A stretch of DNA of 64,000 nt from Methylobacterium phyllostachyos. GTDB taxonomy: Bacteria > Pseudomonadota > Alphaproteobacteria > Rhizobiales > Beijerinckiaceae. The stretch is taken from positions 198,082 through 262,081 of the forward strand of contig NZ_FNHS01000009.1 of NCBI RefSeq assembly GCF_900103445.1, written 5' to 3'. Position numbers and translations under genes: made by a program. Below the pieces are notes generated by a model that searched no databases, was not told where the DNA came from, and saw nothing but the letters and a program-made list of their open reading frames with translations. Shown piece by piece: positions 55,192-63,921 of the stretch. Each line of letters opens with the position of its first letter. Within the stretch, counting starts at the first letter, position 1.

Positions 55192-55677
55192 TCAACTATC
55201 CGATGGCAAGCCGGCCTTGGCGCGCCGCTCGTTGATCCGGCTGCGGACCGCGCGGCTGGCCAGCAGCATCTCGAAGCCGAAGGCGACGAGGGCACACAGC
55301 GTGCACAGGATCGCCGCGCCGAACAGGCCGAACAGCAGCGTGGCCACCGTCGCGTCTCGGAGCGCGCCGACGAACAGCGTCAGCACCGCGCCGCAGGTGG
55401 CGACCCCGCCGAGGGCCGCCAGGACTACGGCGGCATCGAGAGCCAGGGAGCGCTGGTGCAGCCTGTCGAGGCGCCGACCCAGGCGGATGCGCTCGGCATC
55501 CGCGGCGCCCGCGAGCAGCCCGGAGACGTGATCGGCCTGATCGGCGACGCGGGCCAGCCGGGAGCCGAAGACGTTGAGCAGAGTCGCGATGCCCGAGAGG
55601 AGGAAGACGGGGCTCAGTGCGACCTGGACGACGTGAGCGGTGCTTTCCAGGGTGCCGGGAGTGATGAGATCGGTCAT
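55192..55677 (-). CDS. DUF2721 family membrane protein
   Basis: A 161-residue protein with three predicted membrane helices (about residues 20-40, 80-105, 108-132), typical of the DUF2721 family, with LNVFGSRLARVADQADH after the first helix. The function is unknown. It lies in the same region as the PRC-barrel genes, on the same strand as the 54715 PRC gene, 114 bp upstream of it. Confidence 0.85.
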   Translation of the reverse strand: MTDLITPGTLESTAHVVQVALSPVFLLSGIATLLNVFGSRLARVADQADHVSGLLAGAADAERIRLGRRLDRLHQRSLALDAAVVLAALGGVATCGAVLTLFVGALRDATVATLLFGLFGAAILCTLCALVAFGFEMLLASRAVRSRINERRAKAGLPSDS

Positions 55678-55726
55678 GCCGGCGGGCAGATGGTCCGGTC
55701 AGGCCGCCGCGGCAATCCCGGCGCCC

Positions 55727-55846
55727 TCAGACGAGACCGCGCGCCGGCTCCGTTCCGGTCGCCGCCTCGGCGCGGATGCCGATCCCGAGACCAGTGACGA
55801 GGCCTGCGGCGAGCAGCAGTGCGAGCGTGAGGATCGGGGCGAACAT
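55727..55846 (-). CDS. 39-residue single-span membrane peptide
   Basis: A short open frame from ATG at 55846 to TGA at 55727-55729. The 39 residues begin with one hydrophobic span (FAPILTLALLLAAGLVTGLGIGI, cited within residues 2-20 and continuing to 24) and a short polar end. It is the only plausible gene in the 412-bp stretch 55678-56089. Small peptides like this occur next to membrane proteins in this group of bacteria; the call rests on composition alone. Confidence 0.4.
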   Translation of the reverse strand: MFAPILTLALLLAAGLVTGLGIGIRAEAATGTEPARGLV

Positions 55847-55996
55847 CGCTGTACTACGGGGGCAGGATCGTTAAGAACAGGTTTCGCGCTTCTCGATCCG
55901 ATGAATGAACTACGCGCCGCCCCGGATCGGCCGCTTCCGGTGTGGATTTCGACATGTGCCTTGTGGATGAGGGGCGCGCAGAGGCGATTTCCCCTT

Positions 55997-56021
55997 GGAA
56001 CGGCAGCGGCACCGCTTAGTT
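55997..56021 (+). promoter_or_regulatory. candidate EcfG-type general-stress promoter for the SWIB gene
   Basis: GGAAC at 55997-56001, 16 bases, then AGTT at 56018-56021. The alphaproteobacterial general-stress sigma factor EcfG recognises GGAAC, 16-17 bases, CGTT; here the first base of the -10 element differs. The SWIB gene starts 69 bp further on the same strand. Confidence 0.35.
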
Positions 56022-56089
56022 GCTGCTATGCTGGCTCGGCCGTGGGGTGATCATGCCCCGGCCTGCGGCCCGAGAACCGGAGGAAGTTT

Positions 56090-56467
56090 ATGGCCACGAA
56101 GACCGAGAAGGCTGCGCCGAAGGCGGCCAAGACCACCAAGACTGCGGACAAAGAGGCTCCGGCCAAGGCCGCCCCTGCGAAGGCTGCCAAGCCCGCCGCA
56201 ACCAAGGCGGCCGCCGGCACCAAGCCGAACGCCCTCCAGCAGCCGCTGAAGCCCTCGTCCGAGCTCGGCGCGATCGTCGGCACCAGCCCGCTGCCGCGCG
56301 GCGAAGTGGTCAGCAAGGTGTGGGAATACATCAAGAAGCACGATCTGCAGAACCCCGAGAACAAGCGCGAGATCATGGCCGACGACAAGCTGAAGAAGGT
56401 CTTCGGCAAGGATAAGTGCTCGATGTTCGAGATGAACAAGCATCTCGCGGCGCATCTGAAAGCCTGA
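56090..56467 (+). CDS. SWIB/MDM2-domain protein with a histone-H1-like N-terminus
   Basis: A 125-residue protein. Residues 1-48 are Lys/Ala/Pro-rich (KAAPKAAKTTKTADKEAPAK) like a histone H1 tail or HU-type basic tail. Residues about 50-125 form a SWIB domain: PLKPSSELGAIVGTSPLPRGEVVSKVWEYIK and CSMFEMNKHLAAHL. SWIB domains mediate chromatin contacts in eukaryotes and also occur as small proteins in chlamydiae and some alphaproteobacteria. A nucleoid role is inferred from the basic tail. A possible stress promoter and terminator flank the gene. Confidence 0.92.
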   Translation: MATKTEKAAPKAAKTTKTADKEAPAKAAPAKAAKPAATKAAAGTKPNALQQPLKPSSELGAIVGTSPLPRGEVVSKVWEYIKKHDLQNPENKREIMADDKLKKVFGKDKCSMFEMNKHLAAHLKA

Positions 56468-56473
56468 TCATTC

Positions 56474-56517
56474 CCTAGAGCCATGCCCGGTCTATCGTCC
56501 GGACGTTCGGCTCTAGG
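56474..56517 (+). terminator. inverted repeat downstream of the SWIB gene
   Basis: CCTAGAGCC at 56474-56482 and GGCTCTAGG at 56509-56517 are perfect 9-base inverted copies separated by 26 bases, 7 bp after the SWIB stop codon. There is no T-run, so it is only a candidate terminator. Confidence 0.35.
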
Positions 56518-56747
56518 AGCCGTCGCGCTCTCCAGACGATCCTGTCGAGCGCCCGCCTACCCTCGAGCCGCCGCAGCGCGTGCCCGGAACCCAGAACCGT
56601 AGGTCCGACCGGATCGCGGCGCCCCGGACAGGGACGCTCTGCGGCTTTGGTTTCCGGGTTCCGCCGCGCGCCTCGTCCTGACCTGAGGCAAGGCTCGAAG
56701 TCGGGATGTTGCCCGCGCCGGAGCGAGCTCCGCCGCCAGGCGGAGGT

Positions 56748-57545
56748 TTATGCGAGACCCTGCAGCACGCCGCCATCGACGCGCAGCGCAGCGCCGGTCG
56801 TGGCGCTCGCCGCAGGGCTGCACAGATAGGCGACGAGGTTGGCCACCTCCTCAACCTGCGCGAGCCGCTGGATCAGCGAAGACGGTCGATGCTCGGCGAC
56901 GAACTTGCGGCCCATGGCATCGAGGTCCGCGTCCGCTTGGCCGCCGGCCATCTGCTTCATGAACTCCGCAACGCCCTCCGAGAGGGTCGGTCCGGGCAGG
57001 ACGCTGTTCACCGTTACGCCGCTGCCCGCGACCGTCTGGGCGAGGCCGCGGGAAATCGCGAGCTGTGCGGTCTTGGTCATCCCGTAATGGACCATCTCGG
57101 TGGGCGTGTTGATCCCCGACTCGCTGGAGATGAAGATGACCCTGCCCCAGCCCCGCTCAGCCATGCCGGACGTGTAGGCCCGCGACAGGCGCACGCCGCT
57201 CATCACGTTGACGTCGAAGAAGCGCTGCCAGTCGGCATCCGGGATCTCGAAGAACGGCTTCGGCTCGAAGATCCCGGTGTTGTTGACCAGGATGTCGACC
57301 GCCGGCAGCGCCCGCACCAGGGCCGAGACCCCCTCCGCGGTCGCCACGTCGCCCGGCGCCGCGAAGGCACGGCCGGCTTTCGCTTCGCCCCGCAGCTTGG
57401 TCAGCGTCGCCTCCACCCGCTCGGGCGTGCGGCCGTTGATGCCGACCTCTGCCCCGAGGTCGCAGAGTTCCTTCGCGATGGCGTAGCCGATGCCGGCGGT
57501 CGAGCCGGTGACCAGGGCCTTGCGGCCGGTGAGATCGAGATCCAT
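56748..57545 (-). CDS. short-chain dehydrogenase/reductase
   Basis: A 265-residue classical SDR. It has GSTAGIGYAIA for NAD(P) binding, ILVNNTGIF, the catalytic Ser in FISSESG and Tyr/Lys in YGMTKTA, and ends in the DGGVL motif. ATG at 57545 has GGAGG upstream (TTGGAGGATTCG before ATG). Substrate unknown. It lies 67 bp downstream of the DHA2 efflux gene on the same strand. Confidence 0.92.
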   Translation of the reverse strand: MDLDLTGRKALVTGSTAGIGYAIAKELCDLGAEVGINGRTPERVEATLTKLRGEAKAGRAFAAPGDVATAEGVSALVRALPAVDILVNNTGIFEPKPFFEIPDADWQRFFDVNVMSGVRLSRAYTSGMAERGWGRVIFISSESGINTPTEMVHYGMTKTAQLAISRGLAQTVAGSGVTVNSVLPGPTLSEGVAEFMKQMAGGQADADLDAMGRKFVAEHRPSSLIQRLAQVEEVANLVAYLCSPAASATTGAALRVDGGVLQGLA

Positions 57546-57612
57546 CGAATCCTCCAACGGTGCGATGCAGCATCAACGCGCATGGGCCGCGTGAGTCACA
57601 TGCCGGCACCGT

Positions 57613-59013
57613 CTAACCGGTCCGACTCCGCCGCAGGACGCTGGCACATCCGCCGATCACGGCAAGCGCCGCCGCGCAGGACAGCGAAAGGGTGACGGCC
57701 CGGGCGGGCCCGAGGCCATGGGTGAGGCCGAAGATCACCGCCACGAGGGCCGCGCCCAGCGATTGGCCGGTAAGCCGGGCCGTCGATTGCATCCCGCTGG
57801 CACCCCCGGCCCGGTCGCGCGGCGCGGAGGTGACGATGACCTTGTTGTTGGGCGACTGGAACAGGCCGAAGCCGAGGCCGCACAGGGTCAGGCGCCAGAC
57901 GATGTCGAGGGTCGCGGGCGCCGCGGGCAGGAGCGTCATGGAGATGAGACCGGCCGCCAGCATGGCCAGCCCGATCCCGCCGAGGATCCCGGGCGGGTAT
58001 CGGTCGGCGAGGCGCCCGGAGACCGGCGCCATCGCGGCGACCGCGATCGGCCAGGGGGTGAGCAGGAAGCCGGTCTGCGTGCTGGAGAGGTGCAGCACGT
58101 CCTGAAAGTAGAAGGGCAGGGCCACGTAGGAGATCATCTGGGCGCAGAACGAGGCCACGGAGGTCGCCATCGACAGCGCGAAGGCCGGGATCCGCAGCAG
58201 GTCGACCGGCAGCAGCGGCGCCGGCAGGCGGATCTGGCGCCGCACGAAGATCGTCCCGATCACCAGGGCGCCGGCCAGCTCCGCGAAGGCCAGGCCCTGT
58301 GCCCCGGGATCGCCCAGCCCGTCGATGCCGATGATGAGCAGGCCGAAGGTCAGGGCGTTCAGGACAGCGCTCACGGCGTCGAAGGGCCGTCCACTCGCGG
58401 GCGTCACCGGCAGCGTGCGCGAGGCGACCGTCAGCGCCAGGAGGCCCACCGGGATGTTGACGAGGAACAGCCAGGGCCAGGTCGCCACTGAGAGGATCGC
58501 GGCCGCCACGGTCGGGCCGGCGGCCGAGGCCACCGCCACCACCAGCGCCACGTTGGCAACGCCCTGGCCGATCATCCGGTGCGGGTAGATGAAGCGCACG
58601 AAGCCGATGTTGACGCTCATGATCGCCGCCGCGCCGAGGCCCTGGACGATGCGGGCCGCGATCAGCAGGGGCAGGCTCGGTGCGACCGCGCAGGCCAGCG
58701 AGGCGGCCACGAACACCGCGAGCCCGGGCAGGTAGACCCGCCGGAACCCGAAGATGTCGCCCAGCGCCGCCAGCGGCAGGAGGCTCGCGGTGACCGCGAT
58801 CTGGTAGGCGTTGACGATGAAGATTGCGTCGGCGGGCTTGACCGCGAGATCCTTGGCCATGATCGGCAGCGCCACGTTGACGATGGCGCCGTCGAGGACC
58901 GCCATGGTCATGGCGAGCCCGATGGCTGCCATGGCGAGGATTCGTTCGCGCGGCGGCAGGCCGTCCTGCGGGCTACCCGTGGCGGCGCTTGAACCGGGCG
59001 GGACCTGCGCCAT
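57613..59013 (-). CDS. DHA2-family (EmrB/QacA-type) MFS drug transporter
   Basis: A 466-residue transporter with about 14 membrane segments. It shows VLDGAIVNVALPIM at the first helix, the motif-A-like DIFGFRRVYL and GRLADRYPPGIL, and the antiporter motif C region GPTVAAAIL. These features mark DHA2 proton-antiport drug exporters. The start ATG at 59013 is well placed. The SDR gene follows on the same strand. Confidence 0.93.
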   Translation of the reverse strand: MAQVPPGSSAATGSPQDGLPPRERILAMAAIGLAMTMAVLDGAIVNVALPIMAKDLAVKPADAIFIVNAYQIAVTASLLPLAALGDIFGFRRVYLPGLAVFVAASLACAVAPSLPLLIAARIVQGLGAAAIMSVNIGFVRFIYPHRMIGQGVANVALVVAVASAAGPTVAAAILSVATWPWLFLVNIPVGLLALTVASRTLPVTPASGRPFDAVSAVLNALTFGLLIIGIDGLGDPGAQGLAFAELAGALVIGTIFVRRQIRLPAPLLPVDLLRIPAFALSMATSVASFCAQMISYVALPFYFQDVLHLSSTQTGFLLTPWPIAVAAMAPVSGRLADRYPPGILGGIGLAMLAAGLISMTLLPAAPATLDIVWRLTLCGLGFGLFQSPNNKVIVTSAPRDRAGGASGMQSTARLTGQSLGAALVAVIFGLTHGLGPARAVTLSLSCAAALAVIGGCASVLRRSRTG

Positions 59014-59179
59014 GATCGCGCGCTCCTGCGGCGTCCGGGGAGTCCGTGACGTCGATGGCGGGGAGGGACCGGGCGCGGAGGCGCCGCGGATGCCGATCCC
59101 TGTCGCGCAGGCGGGGCGGTCCGTCGAGGGGCGCGGTGTGTTCTATGTCACGGCGCGGAGGGATTTGTTCTGAAGCCGC

Positions 59180-60526
59180 TCAAGCCAGCATGTAGGTCAG
59201 CAGAGCGCGTAGCTGCGCCGGCTTGATCGGCTTGCGCACGAGTTCGGCCCCGTCCGCCGCGACCCGCTCCTCGACCGCGGCGGAATGGTCGGCGGTGGTC
59301 ACGATCACCGGGAGCGGCTCCACGCGCCGCCCACGCAGGTAGGCGGCGACGTCGAGCCCGCAGGCGCCGTCGTCGAGATGGTAGTCGAGCACGAGGATAT
59401 CCGGCGGCGCGGCCCCCGCCGCGACGGCGTCCCGCACCCCGGCGAGATTGCGGAACGTCGAGACCCGGGCATCCCAGTTCTGGAGGAGGCGGGCGAGGGC
59501 GTCGGCCGTGGAGGCATCGTTCTCGACCACGAGGACGTGCGCTCCCGACAGGCGGGTCGCCACCGGCGTGGGCGGTGCAGCGGCGGCCGGGACCGCGCTC
59601 AGCGGCAGGGCCAACGTGACCCGCGTGCCGTGGCCCGGCCGGGAGGCGAGGGTCAGGGGATGGTCGAGCGCCTGGGCCATGCGGCGCACGATCGACAGCC
59701 CAAGGCCCAGGCCCGGCTCCTCGCCGTTGCTCGACCGGGCACCGCCGCGGAAGAACTCGTCGAACACGAGGGCGCATTCCTCGGCGGCGATGCCGCAGCC
59801 CGTATCGGTCACCTCAATGGAGACACCGCCGGCGCGGCGCCGGGCGGCGAGCACGATGCCGCCCGTGCCGGTGTAGCGAACCGCGTTCGAGACGAGGTTC
59901 TGCAGGATGCGCTGGAGCAGCACCGGATCGCTGGTGACGGTGAGATCGGGGCAGCGTACGGCGAGCCGCAGGCCCTTGCGCTCGGCAAACGGCTTGAAGC
60001 TCTCGGCGAGTTCGGCCAGCAGATCGGGCAGGAAGACCGGCTGCAGAAGCGGGCGGACGATACCGGCGTCGAGCTTGGAAATGTCCAAGAGCGTCTTGAT
60101 CAGGTCCTCGATGGTCTGCAGGCCCCGCTCCACCTGGCCGGCGATGGCGCGGGCCTCCGGCGGCACGTCGAGGTCGGCCAACGCCGAGATCGACAGGCGG
60201 GCGGCGTTCACGGGCTGCAGCAGGTCGTGGCTCGCGGCAGCCAGGAAGCGGGTCTTGGAGCGATTTGCGGTCTCGGCCTCCTCCTTGGCGGCGGCCAGCG
60301 CCTCGTTGGAGCGCTCCAGCCGGTGCATCAGCCCGGTCAACTCCTCGGTGCGGGTGCGGACCCGCCCCTCCAGCATGATCGCGGTCTGGAACAGCGAGTA
60401 GGCGCTGCCCCGCTGGTCCATGGTGCGCTCGACATGGGACATCAGCGCGGCGTTGATCCGCTCGAGCTTCTCGATCCGCCGGCGCAGGGACGCGTCGGTC
60501 TCCAGCCCGTTCGGATGCAGGCTCAC
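59180..60526 (-). CDS. soluble hybrid histidine kinase with receiver, FIST-coupled
   Basis: A 448-residue protein starting GTG at 60526. Residues about 12-90 form a coiled coil (RRRIEKLERINAALMSHVERT and later RTRTEELTGLMHRLERSNEAL). HisKA has His100 in AAASHDLLQPVNAA, HATPase has NLVSNAVRYTGTGG and GLGLGLSIVRRMAQ, and a C-terminal receiver carries Asp381 in ILVLDYHLDD. No sensor domain of its own and no membrane segment are seen, so it likely takes its input from the FIST protein. The GTG overlaps the FIST stop codon (GTGA). Confidence 0.9.
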   Translation of the reverse strand: MSLHPNGLETDASLRRRIEKLERINAALMSHVERTMDQRGSAYSLFQTAIMLEGRVRTRTEELTGLMHRLERSNEALAAAKEEAETANRSKTRFLAAASHDLLQPVNAARLSISALADLDVPPEARAIAGQVERGLQTIEDLIKTLLDISKLDAGIVRPLLQPVFLPDLLAELAESFKPFAERKGLRLAVRCPDLTVTSDPVLLQRILQNLVSNAVRYTGTGGIVLAARRRAGGVSIEVTDTGCGIAAEECALVFDEFFRGGARSSNGEEPGLGLGLSIVRRMAQALDHPLTLASRPGHGTRVTLALPLSAVPAAAAPPTPVATRLSGAHVLVVENDASTADALARLLQNWDARVSTFRNLAGVRDAVAAGAAPPDILVLDYHLDDGACGLDVAAYLRGRRVEPLPVIVTTADHSAAVEERVAADGAELVRKPIKPAQLRALLTYMLA

Positions 60527-61731
60527 GACGCGACCGGAGCCCCATCCGGCACAGCCAGACTCTTGCCGATCGCGATGCCCGTGAACGTCTGGTTCAGGTG
60601 CATCGCCCGGTACTGCTCGCCAAAAGTCTCGAACCCGACGACGTTGTAACGGCGGTAGAGGTCGGTGATGCCGTGGCGGACCTGCCGGCTCTCGGCGTCG
60701 AGACGGCGCAGCACGCATTCGAAGCCGATGATCAGATCGACGCCGCCGAGCTGCGCGTCGAGGCGAGACAGCTCCGCCCGGGTCGAGGCGACGATGTCGC
60801 GGGGCTCGGCCAGCGTCAGCACCACGCCCTCATCGACCGCGCAGAAGAAGCTGAGCGAGCCATCCTCGTTCATCCGCCGGATCGAGCGGCAGAAATACTC
60901 GCCACCGACCTTCACGGCGAGCGGATAGGCGGCGAAGCTCATCGGCGACAGATTTTCGGGATCGAGGCCGATCGCCATGGCGTATTCCCGGGCCGCCGGT
61001 TCGGCGTTCAACTCCTGAACCTCGCGCCGCTCCCCGTCCGAAGCCGTGACCACGAACTTGGTTTGTGTCGGCTCGAAATTGTCGCTCTTGAAGATCTCCA
61101 CGGAAAAGTCGGTCTCGACCAGCACCAGCACCGCCGCCTTGCGGTGGATCCGGCCGCCATGGAGCAGCACCGCATCCCGGAAGCGCAGGTCGTCGCCGGC
61201 CGAGCCGCCGACGATCGGGATGCCGTCGAGCGCCCAGGCGATGGCCGAGACCACGGTTTCCTCAGCGTTGGCGAGGCCGTCGATCAGCGACAGGGCGAAG
61301 CGGCGGCCGGCTGCAGTCGGGTCGCCGTCGCGGCAGGGGTCGAGCGGATCGAGGGTCCGGCGCAGGGCCCGCACGGCCGAGGCGGTTCGCTCCACATCGA
61401 GATGATCGATGGCGTCGAGGATCGTGGAGACGATGCGGAAGCGTTCGGCCGGGAACGCGATGACCACGAGGCCGCGGTCGAGGCCGCCGGCCGGGGCGAT
61501 GCCCCCCGACATCGAGCAGCCGGAGACCGGCACGCCGGGGAACCACGCCTCCAGCTCACGGGCCAGCACCGCGGCGTCGTAATCGGCCGAGAAGAACACG
61601 ACGATCTGGGAGAGGTGGGCTTCACGGATCGCCCGGGCGACGTCCGCGACCGCGTCGGCGGCCGAGGCCGCCTCCGTCCAGGCCGTCCAGATGCCGCACA
61701 GATGGCGGCGCACACCCGATCCCTGAGCCAC
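60523..61731 (-). CDS. FIST-domain sensory protein
   Basis: A 402-residue protein with the FIST N domain (about residues 30-230: VVFFSADYDAAVLARELEAWFPG, GCSMSGGI, PIVGGSAGDDLRF) and the FIST C domain (about 240-385: GLDPENLSPMSFAAYPLAVK, then LIIGFECVLRRL). FIST domains are predicted small-ligand sensors, amino acids being one proposal, and are usually linked to histidine kinases or chemotaxis proteins. The downstream kinase gene overlaps by 4 bp, supporting a shared pathway. Cytoplasmic, no signal peptide. Confidence 0.93.
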   Translation of the reverse strand: MAQGSGVRRHLCGIWTAWTEAASAADAVADVARAIREAHLSQIVVFFSADYDAAVLARELEAWFPGVPVSGCSMSGGIAPAGGLDRGLVVIAFPAERFRIVSTILDAIDHLDVERTASAVRALRRTLDPLDPCRDGDPTAAGRRFALSLIDGLANAEETVVSAIAWALDGIPIVGGSAGDDLRFRDAVLLHGGRIHRKAAVLVLVETDFSVEIFKSDNFEPTQTKFVVTASDGERREVQELNAEPAAREYAMAIGLDPENLSPMSFAAYPLAVKVGGEYFCRSIRRMNEDGSLSFFCAVDEGVVLTLAEPRDIVASTRAELSRLDAQLGGVDLIIGFECVLRRLDAESRQVRHGITDLYRRYNVVGFETFGEQYRAMHLNQTFTGIAIGKSLAVPDGAPVAS

Positions 61732-61865
61732 GTCTCACCCCCTGCGGACCCCCTCGGCGGGCTTGCTGCCCGCTCTTCAGTGTCTCGGGGTGAGTATGTC
61801 GTGCGCAATCAATCCGCGCAACGGGGGTGTTCTGCCGTCCGATCCGGGATGTGCCGGGCCGGGCC

Positions 61866-62444
61866 TCACTTCATGCAGGCATCCTCGGCCTTCTCGAAGG
61901 CGGCGGGCTTGGGCTCGTGCTCCGGGGGACGGTTGCGGCCCAGCGCGCCGTCCGAGCGGGCGCGCAGGTATGTGTAGATGTCCGGCATGTAGCACATGAC
62001 GTTCCGGTTATCCCCGAAGGCCGGCATCACCAGTTCCTGCGAGGCGTTCACGTCCTTCTTGCCGCCGACGATGATGCCGGCGAAATGCGCATAGTCCATG
62101 CCCTTGAGCGCATCGACCAGGGACGGCGCGTAGGTCGAGCCCATGCCGTCCGGCCCGTGGCAGACGATGCAGTTGGCGTTGTACCGAAGGTAGCCCGACA
62201 TCGTGTACCAATCGACCTTCTTGCCGTTATCCGTGATGTGGTAGGTCGGGTCACCGTTCTTGTCCGTGTACTGGCCGTCTTGGACCTTGGCGGGCTGGGT
62301 TGGACCTTCGCTCTTCAGGTCCGCCGCGCCTGAAGCGGTGGCCGCCGGTGTGGCGGGGGGCGCCGCTCGGGCGGGGATTGTCGAGAGCGAGCCTGCCGCA
62401 AGTCCGGCCAGGATAAGTCCGGTCACTCTGTCCGCGCACCGCAT
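61866..62444 (-). CDS. c-type cytochrome, methanol-metabolism-related (XoxG-like)
   Basis: A 192-residue exported cytochrome c. Signal peptide residues 1-27 (ending IPARA). The haem motif is CIVCH (92-96) in a segment NCIVCHGPDGMGSTYAPSL, with the likely axial Met140 in ELVMPAFGDNRN. Two more cysteines (151 and 190) give the four-cysteine pattern of the family annotated as methanol-metabolism-related c-type cytochrome (TIGR03874), to which the lanthanide methanol dehydrogenase acceptor XoxG belongs. No methanol dehydrogenase gene is in the window, so its partner is unknown. Confidence 0.85.
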   Translation of the reverse strand: MRCADRVTGLILAGLAAGSLSTIPARAAPPATPAATASGAADLKSEGPTQPAKVQDGQYTDKNGDPTYHITDNGKKVDWYTMSGYLRYNANCIVCHGPDGMGSTYAPSLVDALKGMDYAHFAGIIVGGKKDVNASQELVMPAFGDNRNVMCYMPDIYTYLRARSDGALGRNRPPEHEPKPAAFEKAEDACMK

Positions 62445-62696
62445 CGGCGTTCCTCCTGCCGCCCACAGGCGCTGTCGCGCGGGTGCGGTGAGACCATAAC
62501 GGCGCCCGGGCGCATCGGGCCCGCGACGGTCACATCACGATTTCGCGCTGTCGCCCGGACCCTACGGTGGCCCAAGCGGACCGGTCGGCTTATCCGCGTT
62601 GCGCACAGCATTAACCTTTTGTTAATCGGCGGATTGCCGCCGGGCCGCCGGCGTGAGAGCTTTCGTTAACGAGAGCTTAACGGTTGAGACACGGCG

Positions 62697-63374
62697 ATGC
62701 GGTTCGCGGTTTCCAAGGTGCAGGGACTGGTCTCGGGCCCCGCATCGCGTCGGCTCTCCCGCCGTCGCGATGCGGCGTTCGGTCTGGCGCTCGCCTTCCT
62801 GGGCTTCGCGGCTCCGGCGCAGGCCCAGACGCTGGCCAGCCTGCCCGCAGAGGTCGGTGCCCGGTTGCAGGGCGACGCGAAGCCGATCGCGGCGTGGGTG
62901 ACGTTCTGCCAGAGCTACGCGGCCGAGTGCGCGGTCGACCGCACCGAGCCGGCCCGCATCAGCCTCACCCCCGCCACCTGGGCGACGATCGTGTCGGTCA
63001 ACCGCCGGGTCAACAAGGCGGTCGAGCCGATGACCGATCAGGAGCACCTGCACGTGCCCGACCGCTGGGATCTGGCCGAGGACGGCATCGGCGATTGCGA
63101 GGACTTCCAGTTGCTCAAGCGCCACCTGCTGGCCGAGGCCGGCCTGCCGCGCCGCGCCATGCGCATGACCGTGGTGATCGACGAGAAGGGCGAGGGCCAC
63201 GCCGTGCTCACCCTGATCACCGACCGGGGTGATCTGGTGCTCGACAACAAGACCAACACGATCCTGCCCTGGCACAAGACCGGCTACGTGTTCATCAAGC
63301 GCGAGAGCCAGGACGCGGTCGCCTGGGTGTCCCTCGGCGGTGTCACCTCTCCCGTCACCACCGCAAACCGCTGA
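62697..63374 (+). CDS. bacterial transglutaminase-like cysteine proteinase (BTLCP)
   Basis: A 225-residue exported protein of the BTLCP family (PF06035). Residues about 25-43 form the signal core ending AQAQ. The catalytic triad is Cys134 in GDCEDFQLLK, His168 in GEGHAVLTL and Asp183 in LVLDN, and a conserved WVTFC opens the domain. Related proteins (LapG type) cleave surface adhesins and link to c-di-GMP control; no LapD-like gene is adjacent. The 250 bases upstream are rich in GTTAA/TTAAC, including a TCGTTAACGA palindrome. Confidence 0.9.
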   Translation: MRFAVSKVQGLVSGPASRRLSRRRDAAFGLALAFLGFAAPAQAQTLASLPAEVGARLQGDAKPIAAWVTFCQSYAAECAVDRTEPARISLTPATWATIVSVNRRVNKAVEPMTDQEHLHVPDRWDLAEDGIGDCEDFQLLKRHLLAEAGLPRRAMRMTVVIDEKGEGHAVLTLITDRGDLVLDNKTNTILPWHKTGYVFIKRESQDAVAWVSLGGVTSPVTTANR

Positions 63375-63528
63375 TGGCGGAACCTGCGGGCGACCGCAGC
63401 CTGCAACATGCTGGCCGGCGCCTCGCCGCCGTGGCCGGGGCCGAAAGTTTCGCGGTGGAACGGAGGCGTCGTTAACCGGCCGCTAACCTCATCGGAACCA
63501 CTCTGTCCCGGGACGGAGTGCCTGATCG

Positions 63529-63855
63529 ATGCCGCAAGCCCGCCTCGTCTCGACGACCCCGTTCCTGATGGCCGTGCTTCTCGTTGCGAACGCCTGCCCA
63601 GCGCGGGCGGATGGCGAGGCCGCGATGCGTCACGCGGTTTGGCGCGATTGCCTCGCCCGCAATTTCCGGGTTCAGGTTACGTTGACGGCGCGGGATCTGG
63701 CTGCAGATGCCGCCTTTCGAGCCTGCCGGGATCCCGAGGCGGCCTATCTCGCGGCACTGACGGGCTCTCCGCTCCTCGATGACGAAGACGTTGCCCGTGC
63801 CAGGCCGCTGCTGGCCGGCCGCAACCGCACATGGCTGATCAGCAATCCTGGTTGA
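63529..63855 (+). CDS. small secreted hypothetical protein
   Basis: A 108-residue protein with a signal peptide (about residues 1-27, ending CPARAD). The mature part has two cysteines (Cys41 and Cys66) and an even, alpha-rich composition; no known domain is recognised. It follows the cysteine-proteinase gene by 154 bp on the same strand. Confidence 0.6.
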   Translation: MPQARLVSTTPFLMAVLLVANACPARADGEAAMRHAVWRDCLARNFRVQVTLTARDLAADAAFRACRDPEAAYLAALTGSPLLDDEDVARARPLLAGRNRTWLISNPG

Positions 63856-63921
63856 GGCAGCCGAGCCGTTTTCGCCCCGACCCCTGCTGAGCGCCCTCAG
63901 ATGGCCGGAAACGCGCCGCGC

